This document shows, one piece after another, positions 8,576 through 20,305 of a DNA stretch of 64,000 nt (positions within the stretch are counted from its first letter, which is position 1; each line of letters opens with the position of its first letter). Under the pieces are notes generated by a model, which had not been told where the DNA came from, searched no databases, and saw only the letters and a program-made list of their open reading frames with translations. The DNA comes from Pseudomonas frederiksbergensis (GTDB taxonomy: Bacteria; Pseudomonadota; Gammaproteobacteria; Pseudomonadales; Pseudomonadaceae): the NCBI RefSeq assembly GCF_003732705.1, contig NZ_MOBR01000004.1, forward strand, positions 62,001 to 126,000, read 5' to 3'. The position numbers and the translations under genes were made by a program.

Positions 8576-9133
8576 ATGCATCAGCGAGGCTTCAGCCTGA
8601 TCGAACTGCTTGTGGGACTGGCAATTACCGGGATTGTTCTGCTGTTGGTCAGTCCGGCGTTCGTCGCGCTGACTGAATCGAACCATCGGGAGGTGGCAGC
8701 GCAGTCGCTGATCAGTGGCATACGTAATGCCCGGACCGCAGCGCTTACGCATAACCAGAACGTGGTCATTCACGGCATTGACGGGGACTGGAGCCAGGGT
8801 TGGCGGATTATTCTGGATATCAGTGGCAAAGGACCGGAGGACAGCACTAATCCGCTGCTGGTCGAGCGCGCGAGTGGTGCTCGAGTACCGATTGTCGGCA
8901 ATTGGCATGTTCAGCGGTATGTACGCTTCAGCCATCTAGGCCAACCGTTGACGCCGGGGGGAGCCTTTCAAGCGGGAACATTGCACCTCTGCGCGGCTCG
9001 CGAACCGGTCAGCCATCTACAAGTGGTACTGGCCCGGTCCGGCCGTGTGCGCCTGCAAAACCAGAAGGTCGAACAGGCGCTGTGTGCGCAGGAGAAAAGA
9101 TTTAAAGCAAAGAGCGCACGCGCAATTCTTTAG
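8576..9133 (+). CDS. fimT: FimT, minor pilin with GRxR DNA-binding motif
   Basis: A 185-residue GspH-type pseudopilin. Cleavage site [16 protein letters not shown], then a hydrophobic helix and a beta-rich domain with C139 and C170 suited to a disulfide. Residues 156-159 read GRVR, the GRxR motif reported as the DNA-binding element of FimT in natural transformation. The ATG at 8576 has GGAGG seven bases upstream. It is transcribed away from fimU and its last 32 bases overlap the 3' end of ispH on the other strand, adding a basic tail ([11 protein letters not shown]). Confidence 0.88.
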   Translation: MHQRGFSLIELLVGLAITGIVLLLVSPAFVALTESNHREVAAQSLISGIRNARTAALTHNQNVVIHGIDGDWSQGWRIILDISGKGPEDSTNPLLVERASGARVPIVGNWHVQRYVRFSHLGQPLTPGGAFQAGTLHLCAAREPVSHLQVVLARSGRVRLQNQKVEQALCAQEKRFKAKSARAIL

Positions 9134-10049
9134 GCATGGAGAACGTGATGTTCTCCTCGCGACCGGACAGTTCATCGGCACCGGTAGCGCCCCAGGCCTG
9201 CAACTGCTGGATCACACCACGCACCAGTACTTCAGGTGCGGAGGCGCCAGCGGTGATGCCGATACGCTCGACGCCATCGAACCAGCTCTTTTGCAGGTCT
9301 TCGGCACCGTCGATCAGGTAGGCCGGGGTAGCCATGCGTTCGGCCAGTTCCCGCAGGCGATTGGAGTTGGAGCTGTTCGGGCTGCCGACCACCAGCACCA
9401 CGTCGCATTCGTCGGCCAGTTGCTTGACCGCGTCCTGGCGGTTTTGCGTGGCGTAGCAGATGTCGTCCTTGCGCGGACCACCGATGGCCGGGAAGCGCGC
9501 ACGCAGGGCGTCAATAACGCGGCTGGTGTCGTCCATGGACAGGGTGGTCTGGGTCACGAACGCCAGTTTGTCGGGGTTGTGCACTTGCAGCGTGGCGACG
9601 TCTTTTTCGTCCTCAACCAGGTAAATCGCGCCGCCATTGGTGCCATCGTACTGGCCCATGGTGCCTTCGACTTCCGGGTGACCGGCGTGGCCGATCAGGA
9701 TGCATTCACGACCGTCACGGCTGTAGCGCGCGACTTCGATGTGCACTTTGGTCACCAGCGGGCAGGTGGCGTCGAACACCTTCAGGCCTCGGCCAGCCGC
9801 TTCGGTGCGCACGGCCTGGGAAACGCCGTGGGCACTGAAGATCACGATGACGTCGTCCGGCACCTGATCCAGTTCCTCAACGAAGATCGCCCCGCGGGAA
9901 CGCAGGTCTTCGACGACGAATTTGTTGTGGACCACTTCGTGGCGCACATAGATCGGCGGCCCGAAGACTTCCAGGGCGCGGTTGACGATTTCGATCGCCC
10001 GGTCCACGCCGGCGCAGAAGCCACGGGGGTTGGCGAGTTTGATTTGCAT
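9102..10049 (-). CDS. ispH: 4-hydroxy-3-methylbut-2-enyl diphosphate reductase IspH
   Basis: A 315-residue iron-sulfur enzyme making IPP and DMAPP in the last step of the MEP isoprenoid pathway. The N terminus [15 protein letters not shown] holds C12; the other cluster ligands lie in DATCPLV and DDICYATQN. The NSSNSNRL substrate-binding segment is intact. The start at 10049 is the family's normal N terminus. It ends the run ribF-ileS-lspA-fkpB-ispH, from which it is separated by a REPIN. Confidence 0.96.
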   Translation of the reverse strand: MQIKLANPRGFCAGVDRAIEIVNRALEVFGPPIYVRHEVVHNKFVVEDLRSRGAIFVEELDQVPDDVIVIFSAHGVSQAVRTEAAGRGLKVFDATCPLVTKVHIEVARYSRDGRECILIGHAGHPEVEGTMGQYDGTNGGAIYLVEDEKDVATLQVHNPDKLAFVTQTTLSMDDTSRVIDALRARFPAIGGPRKDDICYATQNRQDAVKQLADECDVVLVVGSPNSSNSNRLRELAERMATPAYLIDGAEDLQKSWFDGVERIGITAGASAPEVLVRGVIQQLQAWGATGADELSGREENITFSMPKELRVRSLL

Positions 10050-10094
10050 GCTGTGCCTCGTGTCTTGCGCGCAAGAAGTTAGATCATTACAACC

Positions 10095-10187
10095 TTGTAG
10101 GAGCAAAGCTTGCTCGCGATGGCGGTGTGTCAGTCAACATTGATGTTGAATGTGATGACGCCATCGCGAGCAAGCTATGCTCCTACG
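10095..10187. repeat. REP doublet (REPIN), TGTAGGAGCAAAGCTTGCTCGCGA flavour
   Basis: Inverted REP pair between ispH and fkpB. The right copy reads AAGCTATGCTCCTACG, one base different from the left copy's complement. It sits within an otherwise co-directional gene run, so it may affect transcript stability between fkpB and ispH. Confidence 0.9.
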
Positions 10188-10189
10188 AG

Positions 10190-10642
10190 TTAAAGCCCTA
10201 CGACGCTGATGATCTCGACGTCAAAGGTCAATGTCTTGCCAGCCAGCGGGTGATTGAAGTCGATGGTGACCTGGTCGTCATCGAATTCTTTCACGATACC
10301 GGGCAATTCAGTATTGGCCGCATCGTTGAAGATCACCAGCAAACCCGGCGACAGGTCCATGTCCTTGAACTGCGAACGCGGGATGATCTGCACGTTTTGC
10401 GGGTTGGGCTGGCCAAAAGCGTTTTCCGGCGCAATGGTCAGCGTACGTTTGTCGCCCGCCTTGAAGCCGAACAGCGCCGCTTCGAAACCTGGCAACAGGT
10501 TGCCGTCGCCGACCTTGAAGGTCGCCGGGGCTTTGTCGAAGGTGCTGTCGACCGTGTCGCCGTTCTCCAGGCGCAATGCAAAGTGCAAGGTGACTTCCGT
10601 GTTCTGGCGGATGCGTTGCTCAGCCAATACCTGTTCAGTCAT
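10190..10642 (-). CDS. fkpB: FKBP-type peptidyl-prolyl isomerase FkpB (SlpA)
   Basis: A 150-residue SlyD/FkpB-like isomerase: VTLHFALRLENGDTVDSTF, then LLPGFEAALFGFKAGD and the insert-in-flap region (APENAFGQPNPQ). It lacks the His-rich tail of SlyD, fitting FkpB. The ATG at 10642 overlaps the lspA stop by 8 bases. The association with lspA, ileS and ribF is conserved in gammaproteobacteria and corresponds to PA4558. Confidence 0.93.
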   Translation of the reverse strand: MTEQVLAEQRIRQNTEVTLHFALRLENGDTVDSTFDKAPATFKVGDGNLLPGFEAALFGFKAGDKRTLTIAPENAFGQPNPQNVQIIPRSQFKDMDLSPGLLVIFNDAANTELPGIVKEFDDDQVTIDFNHPLAGKTLTFDVEIISVVGL

Positions 10643-11147
10643 GAACGGTTTCTCCGGTTTTCTTACTTTTGAACATATCCAGCGCAAGCATTACAGCACC
10701 GACGGAAATCGCACTGTCGGCAAAGTTGAACGCCGGGAAATACCAGCGGTTCTGCCAATGCACCAGAATGAAATCGATCACATGGCCCAGGGCTATGCGG
10801 TCATACAGATTGCCCAGCGCACCACCCAGCACCAGCGCCAATGCGATGGCCAGCCAGGTTTCGTTGCGGCCCAGGCGTTTAAGCCAGACCACCAGCACCG
10901 CACTGACCACCACCGCGATCAGGGCAAACAACCAGCGCTGCCAGCCAGAGCTGTCGGCCAGGAAGCTGAACGCCGCACCGGTGTTGTAGGCCAGGGTCCA
11001 GCTGAACAAATCGGGGATCACCACGATTTGCTGGTACATCTCGAGCTTGCCTTCGAAGTAGAACTTGCTGGCCTGGTCAATGACCAGGACCAGCAGGCTC
11101 AACCAAAGCCAGCTCAGCCGTCCAAAACGGCCAGCCGCGTTAGGCAT
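10635..11147 (-). CDS. lspA: Lipoprotein signal peptidase LspA
   Basis: A 170-residue inner-membrane aspartyl protease with four hydrophobic segments. The catalytic aspartates are D125 in GNLYDRI and D144 in FNFADSAI, each in its conserved box; the VIDQASK motif lies at 22-28. It removes signal peptides from diacylated prolipoproteins, including the lipoproteins encoded in this window. It overlaps ileS by 8 bases and fkpB by 8 bases, so the three are translationally coupled. Confidence 0.97.
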   Translation of the reverse strand: MPNAAGRFGRLSWLWLSLLVLVIDQASKFYFEGKLEMYQQIVVIPDLFSWTLAYNTGAAFSFLADSSGWQRWLFALIAVVVSAVLVVWLKRLGRNETWLAIALALVLGGALGNLYDRIALGHVIDFILVHWQNRWYFPAFNFADSAISVGAVMLALDMFKSKKTGETVHD

Positions 11148-13971
11148 AGTGACGAACCTCGCCCGCGCCGCTGATGTTGTCGACGCAACGACCGCAGATT
11201 TCCGGATGCTCCGGGTTCACGCCGACGTCTTCACGGCAGTGCCAGCAACGGGCGCACTTGGCGAAGGCCGACTTGACGATCTTCAGCTTCAGGCCGCTGA
11301 CTTCGGTAACGACTGCGTCGGCCGGAGCCTGCACGAATGGTGCAACGCTGGCGGTAGAAGTGATTAATACAAAGCGCAGCTCGTTGCTCAGTTTGGCCAG
11401 GTCGGCGCTCAGCGCCTCTTCGGCAAACAGCGTCACTTCGGCTTGCAGGTTGCCACCGACAGCCTTGGCCGCGCGCTGGATTTCCATTTCCTTGTTGACC
11501 GCGACCTTCACCGCCATGATCCGCTCCCAGTAGGCGCGGCCCAGTTCGACGTTTTCCGGCAGTTCGGTCAGGCCTTCGTACCAGGTGTTGAGCATCACCG
11601 ATTCGTTACGCTCGCCCGGCAGGTATTCCCACAATTCGTCGGCGGTGAACGCCAGGATCGGCGCGATCCAGCGCACCAGCGCTTCGCTGATGTGGTACAG
11701 CGCGGTTTGCGCCGAACGACGGGCCTTGCTGTTGGCGCCAGTGGTGTACTGGCGGTCCTTGATGATGTCGAGATAGAAACCGCCCAGCTCCTGCACGCAG
11801 AAGTTGTGGATCTTGGAGTAGACGTTCCAGAAGCGGTATTCACCGTAGTGCTCTTGCAGCTCGCGTTGCAGCAGCAGGGTGCGATCCACGGCCCAACGGT
11901 CCAGCGCGAGCATCTCTTCGGCCGGCAGGATGTCGGTGGCCGGGTTGAAACCGGTCAGGTTGGAGAGCAGGAAACGCGCGGTGTTACGGATGCGCCGGTA
12001 GGCGTCCGCACTGCGTTGCAGGATCTGCTCGGAAACCGCCATTTCACCCGAGTAATCGGTGGAAGCCACCCACAGGCGCATGATGTCGGCGCCCAAGGTG
12101 TCGTTGACCTTTTGCGGCGCGATCACGTTGCCCAACGATTTGGACATCTTGCGACCGGACTCATCCACGGTGAAGCCGTGGGTCAGCAGCTCGCGGTACG
12201 GCGCGTGATTGTCGATGGCGCAACCGGTCAGCAGCGACGAGTGGAACCAGCCACGGTGTTGGTCCGAGCCTTCCAGGTACAGGTCGGCGCGTGGGCCGGT
12301 CTCGTGACCCATCGGGTGCGAACCGCGCAGGACGTGCCAGTGCGTGGTGCCCGAATCGAACCAGACGTCCAGGGTGTCGCTGATCTTGTCGTACAGCGGC
12401 GCTTCGTCACCGAGCAGTTCGGCGGCGTCCATCTTGAACCAGGCTTCGATGCCTTCGACTTCGACGCGCTTGGCAACGATTTCCATCAGTTCGGTGGTAC
12501 GTGGGTGCAGCTCGCCGCTTTCCTTGTTTAGGAAGAACGGGATTGGCACGCCCCAGTTGCGCTGGCGAGAGATGCACCAGTCCGGACGGTTGGCGATCAT
12601 CGAATGCAGACGCGCCTGGCCCCAGGCCGGGACGAACTTGGTTTCTTCGATGGCTTTGATCGCGCGCTTGCGCAGGGTTTCGCCCGACGTCGGCTCTTTG
12701 TCCATGCCGATGAACCACTGCGCGGTAGCGCGGTAGATCAGCGGGGTCTTGTGACGCCAGCAGTGCATGTAGCTGTGTTCGATGATGGCGGTGTGCAGCA
12801 GCGCACCGACTTCGGTCAGTTTGTCGACGATGGCCGGGTTGGCTTTCCAGATGAACTGGCCGCCAAAGAATTCCAGCGATGGCACGTAAACGCCATTGCT
12901 CTGGACCGGGTTGAGGATGTCATCGTTGACCATGCCATAAGCTTTGCAGGTCACGAAGTCGTCCACGCCGTAGGCCGGGGCGGAGTGAACCACGCCAGTG
13001 CCAGCGCCCAGTTCCACGTACTCGGCCAGGTAAACCGGCGACAGGCGATCATAGAACGGGTGACGGAAATTGATCAGCTCCAGCTCTTTACCGGTGGTGG
13101 TCGCGATGACCGAACCTTCCAGGTTGTAACGGGCCAGGCACGACTCGACCAGCTCTTCAGCCAATACCAGCAGTTTGTCGCCGACATCGACCAGGGCGTA
13201 GTTGAATTCCGGGTGAACGTTCAGCGCCTGGTTGGCCGGGATGGTCCACGGGGTGGTGGTCCAGATCACGATCGAAGCAGGTTTGGCCAGCGATGCCAGA
13301 CCGAAAGCGGCAGCCAGTTTGGCTTCATCGGCAATCGGGAAGGCGACGTCGATGGTCGAGGATTTTTTGTTCTCGTACTCGACTTCCGCTTCAGCCAGGG
13401 CCGAACCGCAGTCAAAGCACCAGTTCACAGGCTTGAGGCCCTTGAACACGAAACCGCCCTTGACGATTTCGGCCAAGGCGCGGATTTCACCGGCCTCGTT
13501 TTTGAAGTCCATGGTCTTGTACGGGTTGGCGAAGTCGCCCAACACGCCCAGACGGATGAATTCGGATTTCTGGCCTTCGATCTGCTCGGTGGCGTAGGCA
13601 CGGCACAGTTCGCGGGTTTTGTCCGCGCCCAGGTTCTTGCCGTGGGTCACTTCGACTTTGTGCTCGATCGGCAGGCCATGGCAGTCCCAGCCCGGAACAT
13701 AAGGCGCGTCGAAGCCCGACAGGGTCTTCGAGCGGATGATCATGTCCTTGAGAATCTTGTTCAGTGCGTGACCGATGTGAATCGTGCCGTTGGCGTACGG
13801 AGGGCCGTCGTGCAGAACGAACTTCGGACGATCCTTGCCAATTTCGCGCAACTTACCGTACAGGCCAATACTGTCCCAGCGCTGCAGAATCTGCGGTTCG
13901 CGCTGTGGCAGGCCGGCCTTCATTGGGAAGGCGGTGTCCGGAAGGTTTAGCGTGGCTTTATAGTCGGTCAT
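11140..13971 (-). CDS. ileS: Isoleucyl-tRNA synthetase
   Basis: A 943-residue class I synthetase. HIGH is at 65-68, KMSKS at 608-612, and the editing domain lies between them. The C-terminal zinc site is seen as CARCWHC and CGRCV. This is the bacterial type usually sensitive to pseudomonic acid. The start is the ATG at 13971, directly abutting the ribF stop. Part of ribF-ileS-lspA-fkpB. Confidence 0.98.
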   Translation of the reverse strand: MTDYKATLNLPDTAFPMKAGLPQREPQILQRWDSIGLYGKLREIGKDRPKFVLHDGPPYANGTIHIGHALNKILKDMIIRSKTLSGFDAPYVPGWDCHGLPIEHKVEVTHGKNLGADKTRELCRAYATEQIEGQKSEFIRLGVLGDFANPYKTMDFKNEAGEIRALAEIVKGGFVFKGLKPVNWCFDCGSALAEAEVEYENKKSSTIDVAFPIADEAKLAAAFGLASLAKPASIVIWTTTPWTIPANQALNVHPEFNYALVDVGDKLLVLAEELVESCLARYNLEGSVIATTTGKELELINFRHPFYDRLSPVYLAEYVELGAGTGVVHSAPAYGVDDFVTCKAYGMVNDDILNPVQSNGVYVPSLEFFGGQFIWKANPAIVDKLTEVGALLHTAIIEHSYMHCWRHKTPLIYRATAQWFIGMDKEPTSGETLRKRAIKAIEETKFVPAWGQARLHSMIANRPDWCISRQRNWGVPIPFFLNKESGELHPRTTELMEIVAKRVEVEGIEAWFKMDAAELLGDEAPLYDKISDTLDVWFDSGTTHWHVLRGSHPMGHETGPRADLYLEGSDQHRGWFHSSLLTGCAIDNHAPYRELLTHGFTVDESGRKMSKSLGNVIAPQKVNDTLGADIMRLWVASTDYSGEMAVSEQILQRSADAYRRIRNTARFLLSNLTGFNPATDILPAEEMLALDRWAVDRTLLLQRELQEHYGEYRFWNVYSKIHNFCVQELGGFYLDIIKDRQYTTGANSKARRSAQTALYHISEALVRWIAPILAFTADELWEYLPGERNESVMLNTWYEGLTELPENVELGRAYWERIMAVKVAVNKEMEIQRAAKAVGGNLQAEVTLFAEEALSADLAKLSNELRFVLITSTASVAPFVQAPADAVVTEVSGLKLKIVKSAFAKCARCWHCREDVGVNPEHPEICGRCVDNISGAGEVRHYA

Positions 13972-14922
13972 TTAAGGCTCTTCATTAGCGATTGGCGCTA
14001 GGTGCGACAGGGCACGGGCGGCGGCGACATCCGCATTGATCGCCGTCTTAAGCGCCTCCAGAGAGGCGAAACGCTGCTCTTCACGCAGCTTGTGGTGGAA
14101 AACCACCGTCAAACGCCGGTCATACAGATCGCCGGCAAAATCTAAAAGATGGACTTCGAGGTGGGCTTTGCCATCCCCTTGGACCGTGGGGCGCACGCCG
14201 ATATTAGCGACGCCGGGCCAGGTCTTGCCGTCGATGTCGACGTTGACCAGGAAAACCCCGGACAACGGCACCCGACGACGCTTGAGCTGGATGTTGGCGG
14301 TCGGCGTTCCGAGCTGGCGCGCCAGCTTCTGGCCATGCAGCACCCGCCCGGTAATCTGGAACGGCCGCCCGAGCAAGCGTTCGGCCAAGGCAAAGTCGGC
14401 AGCGGCCAATGCATTACGCACTTGGGTGCTGCTGACGCGAATACCATCCAGTTCGACGGTTTGCGCCGCTTCGACGGTAAAGCCTTGCAGGACGCCGGCC
14501 TGTTGCAGGAAATCGAAATCCCCGACCCGGTCGCAACCGAAACGGAAGTCGTCACCGACCTCCAGATGCTGCACGCCCAGGCCGTCCACCAGAATCGTAT
14601 CGACGAATTCGGCGGCGCTGAGTTTGCTCAGTCGCTGGTTGAACGCCAGGCACAAGACCCGGTCGACGCCCTCTTCGGCCAGCAGTTGCAGTTTGTCCCG
14701 CAGCCGGGCCAGACGCGCCGGCGCGGTGTCGGGGGCAAAGAATTCCCGCGGCTGTGGCTCGAAAATCACCACGCAGCTGGGCACGCCCAACTCGAGCGCA
14801 CGCTCACGCAGCCTGACCAGGATTGCCTGGTGACCACGGTGAACACCGTCAAAGTTGCCAATAGTGGCGACACAGCCCCGATGCTGGGGGCGCAGATTGT
14901 GGAGGCCTCGAACCAGCTGCAT
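13972..14922 (-). CDS. ribF: Bifunctional riboflavin kinase/FAD synthetase RibF
   Basis: A 316-residue enzyme that phosphorylates riboflavin to FMN and adenylates it to FAD. The N-terminal nucleotidyltransferase has ATIGNFDGVHRGHQ and the later SSTQVRNAL box. The C-terminal kinase has GTPTANIQL and the VANIGVRPTV loop. I chose MQLVRGLHNL at 14922; an in-frame ATG at 14940 (MSKKRVMQ) is possible. First gene of the run into ileS, with no gap between them. Confidence 0.95.
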   Translation of the reverse strand: MQLVRGLHNLRPQHRGCVATIGNFDGVHRGHQAILVRLRERALELGVPSCVVIFEPQPREFFAPDTAPARLARLRDKLQLLAEEGVDRVLCLAFNQRLSKLSAAEFVDTILVDGLGVQHLEVGDDFRFGCDRVGDFDFLQQAGVLQGFTVEAAQTVELDGIRVSSTQVRNALAAADFALAERLLGRPFQITGRVLHGQKLARQLGTPTANIQLKRRRVPLSGVFLVNVDIDGKTWPGVANIGVRPTVQGDGKAHLEVHLLDFAGDLYDRRLTVVFHHKLREEQRFASLEALKTAINADVAAARALSHLAPIANEEP

Positions 14923-15051
14923 AACGCGCTTCTTGCTCATAAAGTGGTCGATTATAACCACACCCGGCGGCCGACGACAGGCAACACCGTAACCCAAAGT
15001 GATCGAGCCGACAAAACTGCCGACCCGCCCGTGTTTATCCAGGCAAACGCC

Positions 15052-16590
15052 TCAGCTCAACGCCTTGCGATTGAAGTCGCGCAAACGGAAGCCCATCAAC
15101 AGCAACATGCCGAAATAAGCGACGACACCGGCCACCACCAAGGCGCCCAGACGCAGGAATCGCTCAAGCATATGCCCCTGATCCCAGGCCGGCATGAAAT
15201 GCATCCCCGCCAACAACACCGCCGACATCACCAACACGGCAATCACCAGTTTGAGCCCAAACTTCGCCCAGCCCGGTTGCGGCTGGTACATCTGCTGTTT
15301 GCGCAGTTGGTAGAACAGCAAACTGGCGTTAATGCAGGCTCCAATGCTGATGGCCAGCGCCAGGCCGGCGTGGGCCAGCGGACCGATAAGCACCAGGTTG
15401 AACAGCTGAGTAACAATCAGGGTGAAAATCGCGATTTTCACCGGCGTGCGGATGTTTTGTTGCGCATAAAAGCCCGGCGCCAGCACTTTGATCACGATAA
15501 TCCCGAGCAAACCGACCGAATAAGCGATCAGCGCCCGTTGAGTCATCGAGGCATCAAACGCGCTGAACTGGCCGTACTGAAACAGCGAAACCGTCAGCGG
15601 CTCGGCCAGAATCCCCAGCGCCAGGGAGCACGGCAACACCAGCACGAAGCACAGGCGCAGGCCCCAATCGAGGATTCGCGAATATTCCTGGCGATCCTTG
15701 CTGGCGTAGGTCTTGGCCAGGGTTGGCAGCAAAATCGTGCCCAGCGCCACGCCCAGCACACCGGATGGCAATTCCATCAAACGGTCGGCGTAATACATCC
15801 AGGACACAGAGCCGGCCACCAGGAATGAAGCGAAAATCGTATTGATGATCAGGGAAATCTGACTCACCGAAACCCCGAGAATCGCTGGCAGCATCTGCTT
15901 CATCACGCGCCAGACGCCGGTGTCCCGCAGGTTCAGCCGTGGCAACACCAGCATGCCGATCTTTTTCAGATGCGGCAGCTGATACAGCAATTGCGCCAGG
16001 CCACCGACCAGCACGGCCCAGCCCAGGGCCATGACCGGCGGATTGAAATACGGCGTCAGGAACAATGAAAAGATGATCATGCTGACGTTGAGCAGCGTCG
16101 GCACGAACGCCGGCACCGAGAAGCGGTTATAGGTGTTGAGGATCGCCCCGGCCAATGAAGACAGGGAGATCAGCAATATATAAGGGAACGTCACCCGCAA
16201 CAGACTGGACGTCAGCTCGAATTTCTCCGGGGTATCGGTGAAACCCGGCGCCGTGGCCCAGATCACCCAGGGCGCGGCAATCATCCCCAGCGTTGTGACC
16301 AGCGCCAGCACCAATGTGAGCAGGCCCGAGACGTAGGCAATGAAGGTTTGCGTCGCCTCCTCGCCCTTCTGGCTTTTATATTCGGCAAGAATCGGCACAA
16401 AGGCTTGGGAAAAAGCCCCTTCGGCAAAGATCCGCCGCAGCAGATTGGGCAGTTTGAAGGCGATAAAGAAGGCGTCGGTCGCCATCCCTGCGCCAAATGT
16501 ACGTGCGATAAGCGTGTCACGAACGAACCCCAAAATGCGGGAAAGCATCGTGATAGAGCTGACGGCGGCCAACGATTTGAGCAGATTCAT
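15052..16590 (-). CDS. murJ: Lipid II flippase MurJ (MviN)
   Basis: A 512-residue polytopic membrane protein of the MVF superfamily. The N terminus [20 protein letters not shown] is followed by [15 protein letters not shown] and [20 protein letters not shown], the conserved MurJ cavity segments with essential arginines. About 14 hydrophobic helices can be counted. It flips lipid II for peptidoglycan synthesis. It is divergent from rpsT and 129 bases upstream of ribF. Confidence 0.96.
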   Translation of the reverse strand: MNLLKSLAAVSSITMLSRILGFVRDTLIARTFGAGMATDAFFIAFKLPNLLRRIFAEGAFSQAFVPILAEYKSQKGEEATQTFIAYVSGLLTLVLALVTTLGMIAAPWVIWATAPGFTDTPEKFELTSSLLRVTFPYILLISLSSLAGAILNTYNRFSVPAFVPTLLNVSMIIFSLFLTPYFNPPVMALGWAVLVGGLAQLLYQLPHLKKIGMLVLPRLNLRDTGVWRVMKQMLPAILGVSVSQISLIINTIFASFLVAGSVSWMYYADRLMELPSGVLGVALGTILLPTLAKTYASKDRQEYSRILDWGLRLCFVLVLPCSLALGILAEPLTVSLFQYGQFSAFDASMTQRALIAYSVGLLGIIVIKVLAPGFYAQQNIRTPVKIAIFTLIVTQLFNLVLIGPLAHAGLALAISIGACINASLLFYQLRKQQMYQPQPGWAKFGLKLVIAVLVMSAVLLAGMHFMPAWDQGHMLERFLRLGALVVAGVVAYFGMLLLMGFRLRDFNRKALS

Positions 16591-16760
16591 TAAAAGAGTT
16601 TGTGCCTGTCGATAAACAGCAGGCGAACAAAGCGCCTACTTATGCGATACTCCGCGCCGCAGCAGCACAGAGCCAAAGCTCGCGAGTTTACAGGTCAAGC
16701 GCCGGAAATAAATATCCCGCCTCTTTATACCTACCACTTAGCGGAACGTCTCAACCGCCC

Positions 16761-16789
16761 TTGACAAGACATCAACTCATCGGCATGAT
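16761..16789 (+). promoter_or_regulatory. Sigma-70 promoter for rpsT
   Basis: TTGACA at 16761-16766, 17-base spacer, then CATGAT at 16784-16789. The -35 is perfect and the -10 matches four of six. Start of transcription would fall about 45 bases before the rpsT GTG. The surrounding 250-base murJ-rpsT gap is AT-richer than the coding DNA. Confidence 0.7.
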
Positions 16790-16842
16790 TCGCGGCCTAT
16801 TTTGTTTGCTATTTCCTAAAAAGTCTTTCGAGGAGCTCGACG

Positions 16843-17121
16843 GTGGCCAACACACCTTCCGCCAAAAAACGTGCAAAACAGGCTGAGAAGCGTCGCAGCC
16901 ACAACGCCAGCCTGCGTTCCATGGTTCGTACCTACATCAAGAATGTAGTTAAGGCCATCGACGCAAAAGACGCTGAAAAAGCTCAAGCTGCTTACGTTCT
17001 GGCCGTGCCAGTTATCGACCGTATGGCCGATAAAGGCATCATCCACAAGAACAAGGCTGCTCGTCATAAGAGCCGCCTGAACGGTCACGTCAAGGCTCTG
17101 AACCTTGCTGTTGCCGCTTAA
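16843..17121 (+). CDS. rpsT: 30S ribosomal protein S20
   Basis: A 92-residue basic protein beginning [18 protein letters not shown], the S20 signature. It starts with GTG at 16843, preceded by AGGAG seven bases upstream; a non-AUG start is a known feature of rpsT genes and links to its autogenous control. It binds 16S rRNA in the 30S body. Monocistronic, with its own promoter and terminator. Confidence 0.98.
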   Translation: MANTPSAKKRAKQAEKRRSHNASLRSMVRTYIKNVVKAIDAKDAEKAQAAYVLAVPVIDRMADKGIIHKNKAARHKSRLNGHVKALNLAVAA

Positions 17122-17136
17122 GCGATAAGCTTGTTG

Positions 17137-17163
17137 AAAAACCGACCTCAGGGTCGGTTTTTT
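17137..17163 (+). terminator. rpsT: Rho-independent terminator of rpsT
   Basis: Stem ACCGACC / GGTCGGT (17141-17147 with 17152-17158) with a 4-base loop, followed by six T. It lies 20 bases after the rpsT stop. Confidence 0.92.
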
Positions 17164-17213
17164 ATTGCCTGCGATTTGGCTTTATTTCAGTGAGCACGGT
17201 AGTGCCTGACCCG

Positions 17214-17290
17214 ACGCTTTCGCGGGCAAGCCTCGCTCCTACGGGATATACGACACAACCCTGTAGGAGCGAGGCTTGCCCGCGAAAGCG
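17214..17290. repeat. REP doublet (REPIN), TGTAGGAGCGAGGCTTGCCCGCGAA flavour
   Basis: Inverted REP pair with a short 17-base spacer, between the convergent rpsT and creA genes. This is one of the two compact versions in the window (the other is at 44799-44869). Confidence 0.9.
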
Positions 17291-17299
17291 ATCTTCAAA

Positions 17300-17761
17300 T
17301 CACTGATGAGTCCACGGCAAAATCGGAATCGCCGTCACCGCATTCTGCGGACTACCCTCGATCAAGCGATCGCTGTAGACCAGATAAACCAGCGTATTGC
17401 GCTTCTTGTCGAGGAACCGCACCACCTGCATGGTCTTGAACACCAGCGATGTGCGTTCCTTGAATACCTCATCACCATCCTTCAATTCACCCTTGAAGCT
17501 GATCGGCCCGACCTGACGACAGGCAATGGACGCCTCGGCGCGGTCTTCAGCCAGGCCCAAACCACCCTTCACGCCACCAGTCTTGGCGCGCGACAGGTAG
17601 CAGGTCACACCCTCAACTTTGGGATCGTCGAACGCCTCCACCACAATGCGGTCATTCGGCCCGACGAATTTGAACACCGTCGACACCTGGCCAATTTCCT
17701 CGGCCGAGGCCAGCAGCGGCATCGCCAGCAACAAGCCCAATAATCCCTTTGCTACGCGCAT
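17300..17761 (-). CDS. creA: CreA family periplasmic protein
   Basis: A 153-residue protein with a signal peptide ([22 protein letters not shown]). The mature part matches Cre[21 protein letters not shown], two cysteines ([11 protein letters not shown] and SIACRQVG) likely disulfide-bonded, and the end IPILPWTHQ. The function of CreA is not established. It lies just downstream of proB in the same direction (12 bases). Confidence 0.9.
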   Translation of the reverse strand: MRVAKGLLGLLLAMPLLASAEEIGQVSTVFKFVGPNDRIVVEAFDDPKVEGVTCYLSRAKTGGVKGGLGLAEDRAEASIACRQVGPISFKGELKDGDEVFKERTSLVFKTMQVVRFLDKKRNTLVYLVYSDRLIEGSPQNAVTAIPILPWTHQ

Positions 17762-17773
17762 TCCAGTTTTCCT

Positions 17774-18892
17774 TCAGACCAGGATCAGGTTATCGCGGTG
17801 AACCAGTTCCGGCTCCGCCATGTAACCCAACAGACCGACAATCGCCTCAGACGACTGACCAATGATTTTTTGCGCCTCAAGCGCGCTGTAGTTAGCCAGG
17901 CCGCGGGCGATTTCTCGACCGTCCGGTGCCACGCAAACCACCATTTCGCCACGACGGAAACTGCCCTGGACCAGTTTGACACCCACCGGCAGCAAACTTT
18001 TATTGCCCTTGGACAATGCCGTCACCGCCCCCGCATCCAGCACTAGGGTGCCGCGGGTTTGCAGGTGCCCCGCCAGCCATTGCTTGCGTGCAGCCAGCAG
18101 GCCACGCTCAGGCGATAGCAACGTACCGATGCGTTCGCCAGCCTTGAGGCGATCCAGCACGCGCTCAATGCGCCCACCGACGATGATGGTGTGCGCACCC
18201 GAACGCGCGGCCAGTCGCGCCGCACGCAACTTGGTCTGCATCCCGCCACGACCCAGCGCGCCACCGGTGCCGCCCGCCACCGCATCCAGCGCCGGATCAT
18301 CGGCGCGAGCTTCGTAAATCAGGTTGGCGTCAGGGTTGTTGCGCGGATCGGCATCGAACATGCCATCGCGATCGGTCAGGATCACCAGCAAATCAGCTTC
18401 GACCAGATTGGCCACCAGCGCTGCCAGGGTATCGTTGTCGCCGAAACGGATTTCATCGGTGACCACGGTGTCGTTTTCGTTGATCACCGGAATGACCTTG
18501 AGCTCGACCAGCGCGCGCAAGGTGCTGCGGGCGTTCAGGTAGCGCTTGCGGTCAGACAGGTCGTCGTGGGTCAGGAGAATCTGCGCGGTATGCCGACCAT
18601 GCTCGGCAAAGCTCGACTCCCAGGCCTGCACCAGCCCCATCTGACCGATGGCGGCAGCCGCCTGCAATTCGTGCATGGCACTGGGTCGCACGGTCCAGCC
18701 CAAACGGCTCATGCCGGCCGCCACCGCCCCAGAGGACACCAGCACCAGCTCGACGCCCGCCTCATGCAAGGCCACCATCTGTTCAACCCAGACACCCATT
18801 GCCGCGCGATCCAGGCCCTTGCCGTCCGCCGTCAGCAAAGCGCTGCCGATCTTCACGACCCAACGCTGCGCACCTGTCACCTTGCTCCGCAT
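17774..18892 (-). CDS. proB: Glutamate 5-kinase ProB
   Basis: A 372-residue enzyme catalysing the first step of proline synthesis. The amino-acid kinase domain shows [33 protein letters not shown] and [11 protein letters not shown]; a C-terminal PUA domain follows about residue 280. Tandem ATGs at 18895 and 18892 are both possible; the second is chosen (AAGG lies upstream). It is next to obgE as in P. aeruginosa. Confidence 0.96.
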   Translation of the reverse strand: MRSKVTGAQRWVVKIGSALLTADGKGLDRAAMGVWVEQMVALHEAGVELVLVSSGAVAAGMSRLGWTVRPSAMHELQAAAAIGQMGLVQAWESSFAEHGRHTAQILLTHDDLSDRKRYLNARSTLRALVELKVIPVINENDTVVTDEIRFGDNDTLAALVANLVEADLLVILTDRDGMFDADPRNNPDANLIYEARADDPALDAVAGGTGGALGRGGMQTKLRAARLAARSGAHTIIVGGRIERVLDRLKAGERIGTLLSPERGLLAARKQWLAGHLQTRGTLVLDAGAVTALSKGNKSLLPVGVKLVQGSFRRGEMVVCVAPDGREIARGLANYSALEAQKIIGQSSEAIVGLLGYMAEPELVHRDNLILV

Positions 18893-18941
18893 CATCTTCA
18901 ACCTTAGTTTGAGGGCAGCGCGACCTGGCACTGCCCGTAAC

Positions 18942-18961
18942 GTTATTCGTGGTTATTCGTG
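18942..18961. repeat. Perfect 10-bp tandem repeat upstream of proB
   Basis: GTTATTCGTG occurs twice in a row at 18942-18951 and 18952-18961, about 50 bases upstream of proB. The unit equals one helical turn, so the two copies face the same side of the DNA. It could be a regulator site or chance slippage. Confidence 0.6.
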
Positions 18962-18985
18962 ACCAACTATCGATTTCCAGATACT

Positions 18986-19011
18986 AAAACGCCGCTCTTG
19001 TGAGCGGCGCT
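18986..19011 (-). terminator. obgE: Probable terminator downstream of obgE
   Basis: Stem GCCGCTC / GAGCGGC (18991-18997 and 19002-19008) with a TTGT loop; on the minus strand it is followed by GTTTTAG. The short T-run makes it moderate in strength. It separates obgE from proB transcription. Confidence 0.65.
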
Positions 19012-19029
19012 TAAGTTTATCGCAACGAA

Positions 19030-20292
<1,263 letters not shown>

Positions 20293-20305
20293 CTAAGACA
20301 TAAGA

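Noticed and set aside
12604-13950. Long open frame on the plus strand opposite ileS
   Set aside because: Antisense shadow of ileS; composition rich in Arg, Gln, Val and Asp as expected from reverse reading of high-GC codons.
14923-15051. FMN riboswitch before ribF
   Set aside because: The gap to murJ is short and none of the conserved riboswitch segments is visible; ribF is likely read from upstream.
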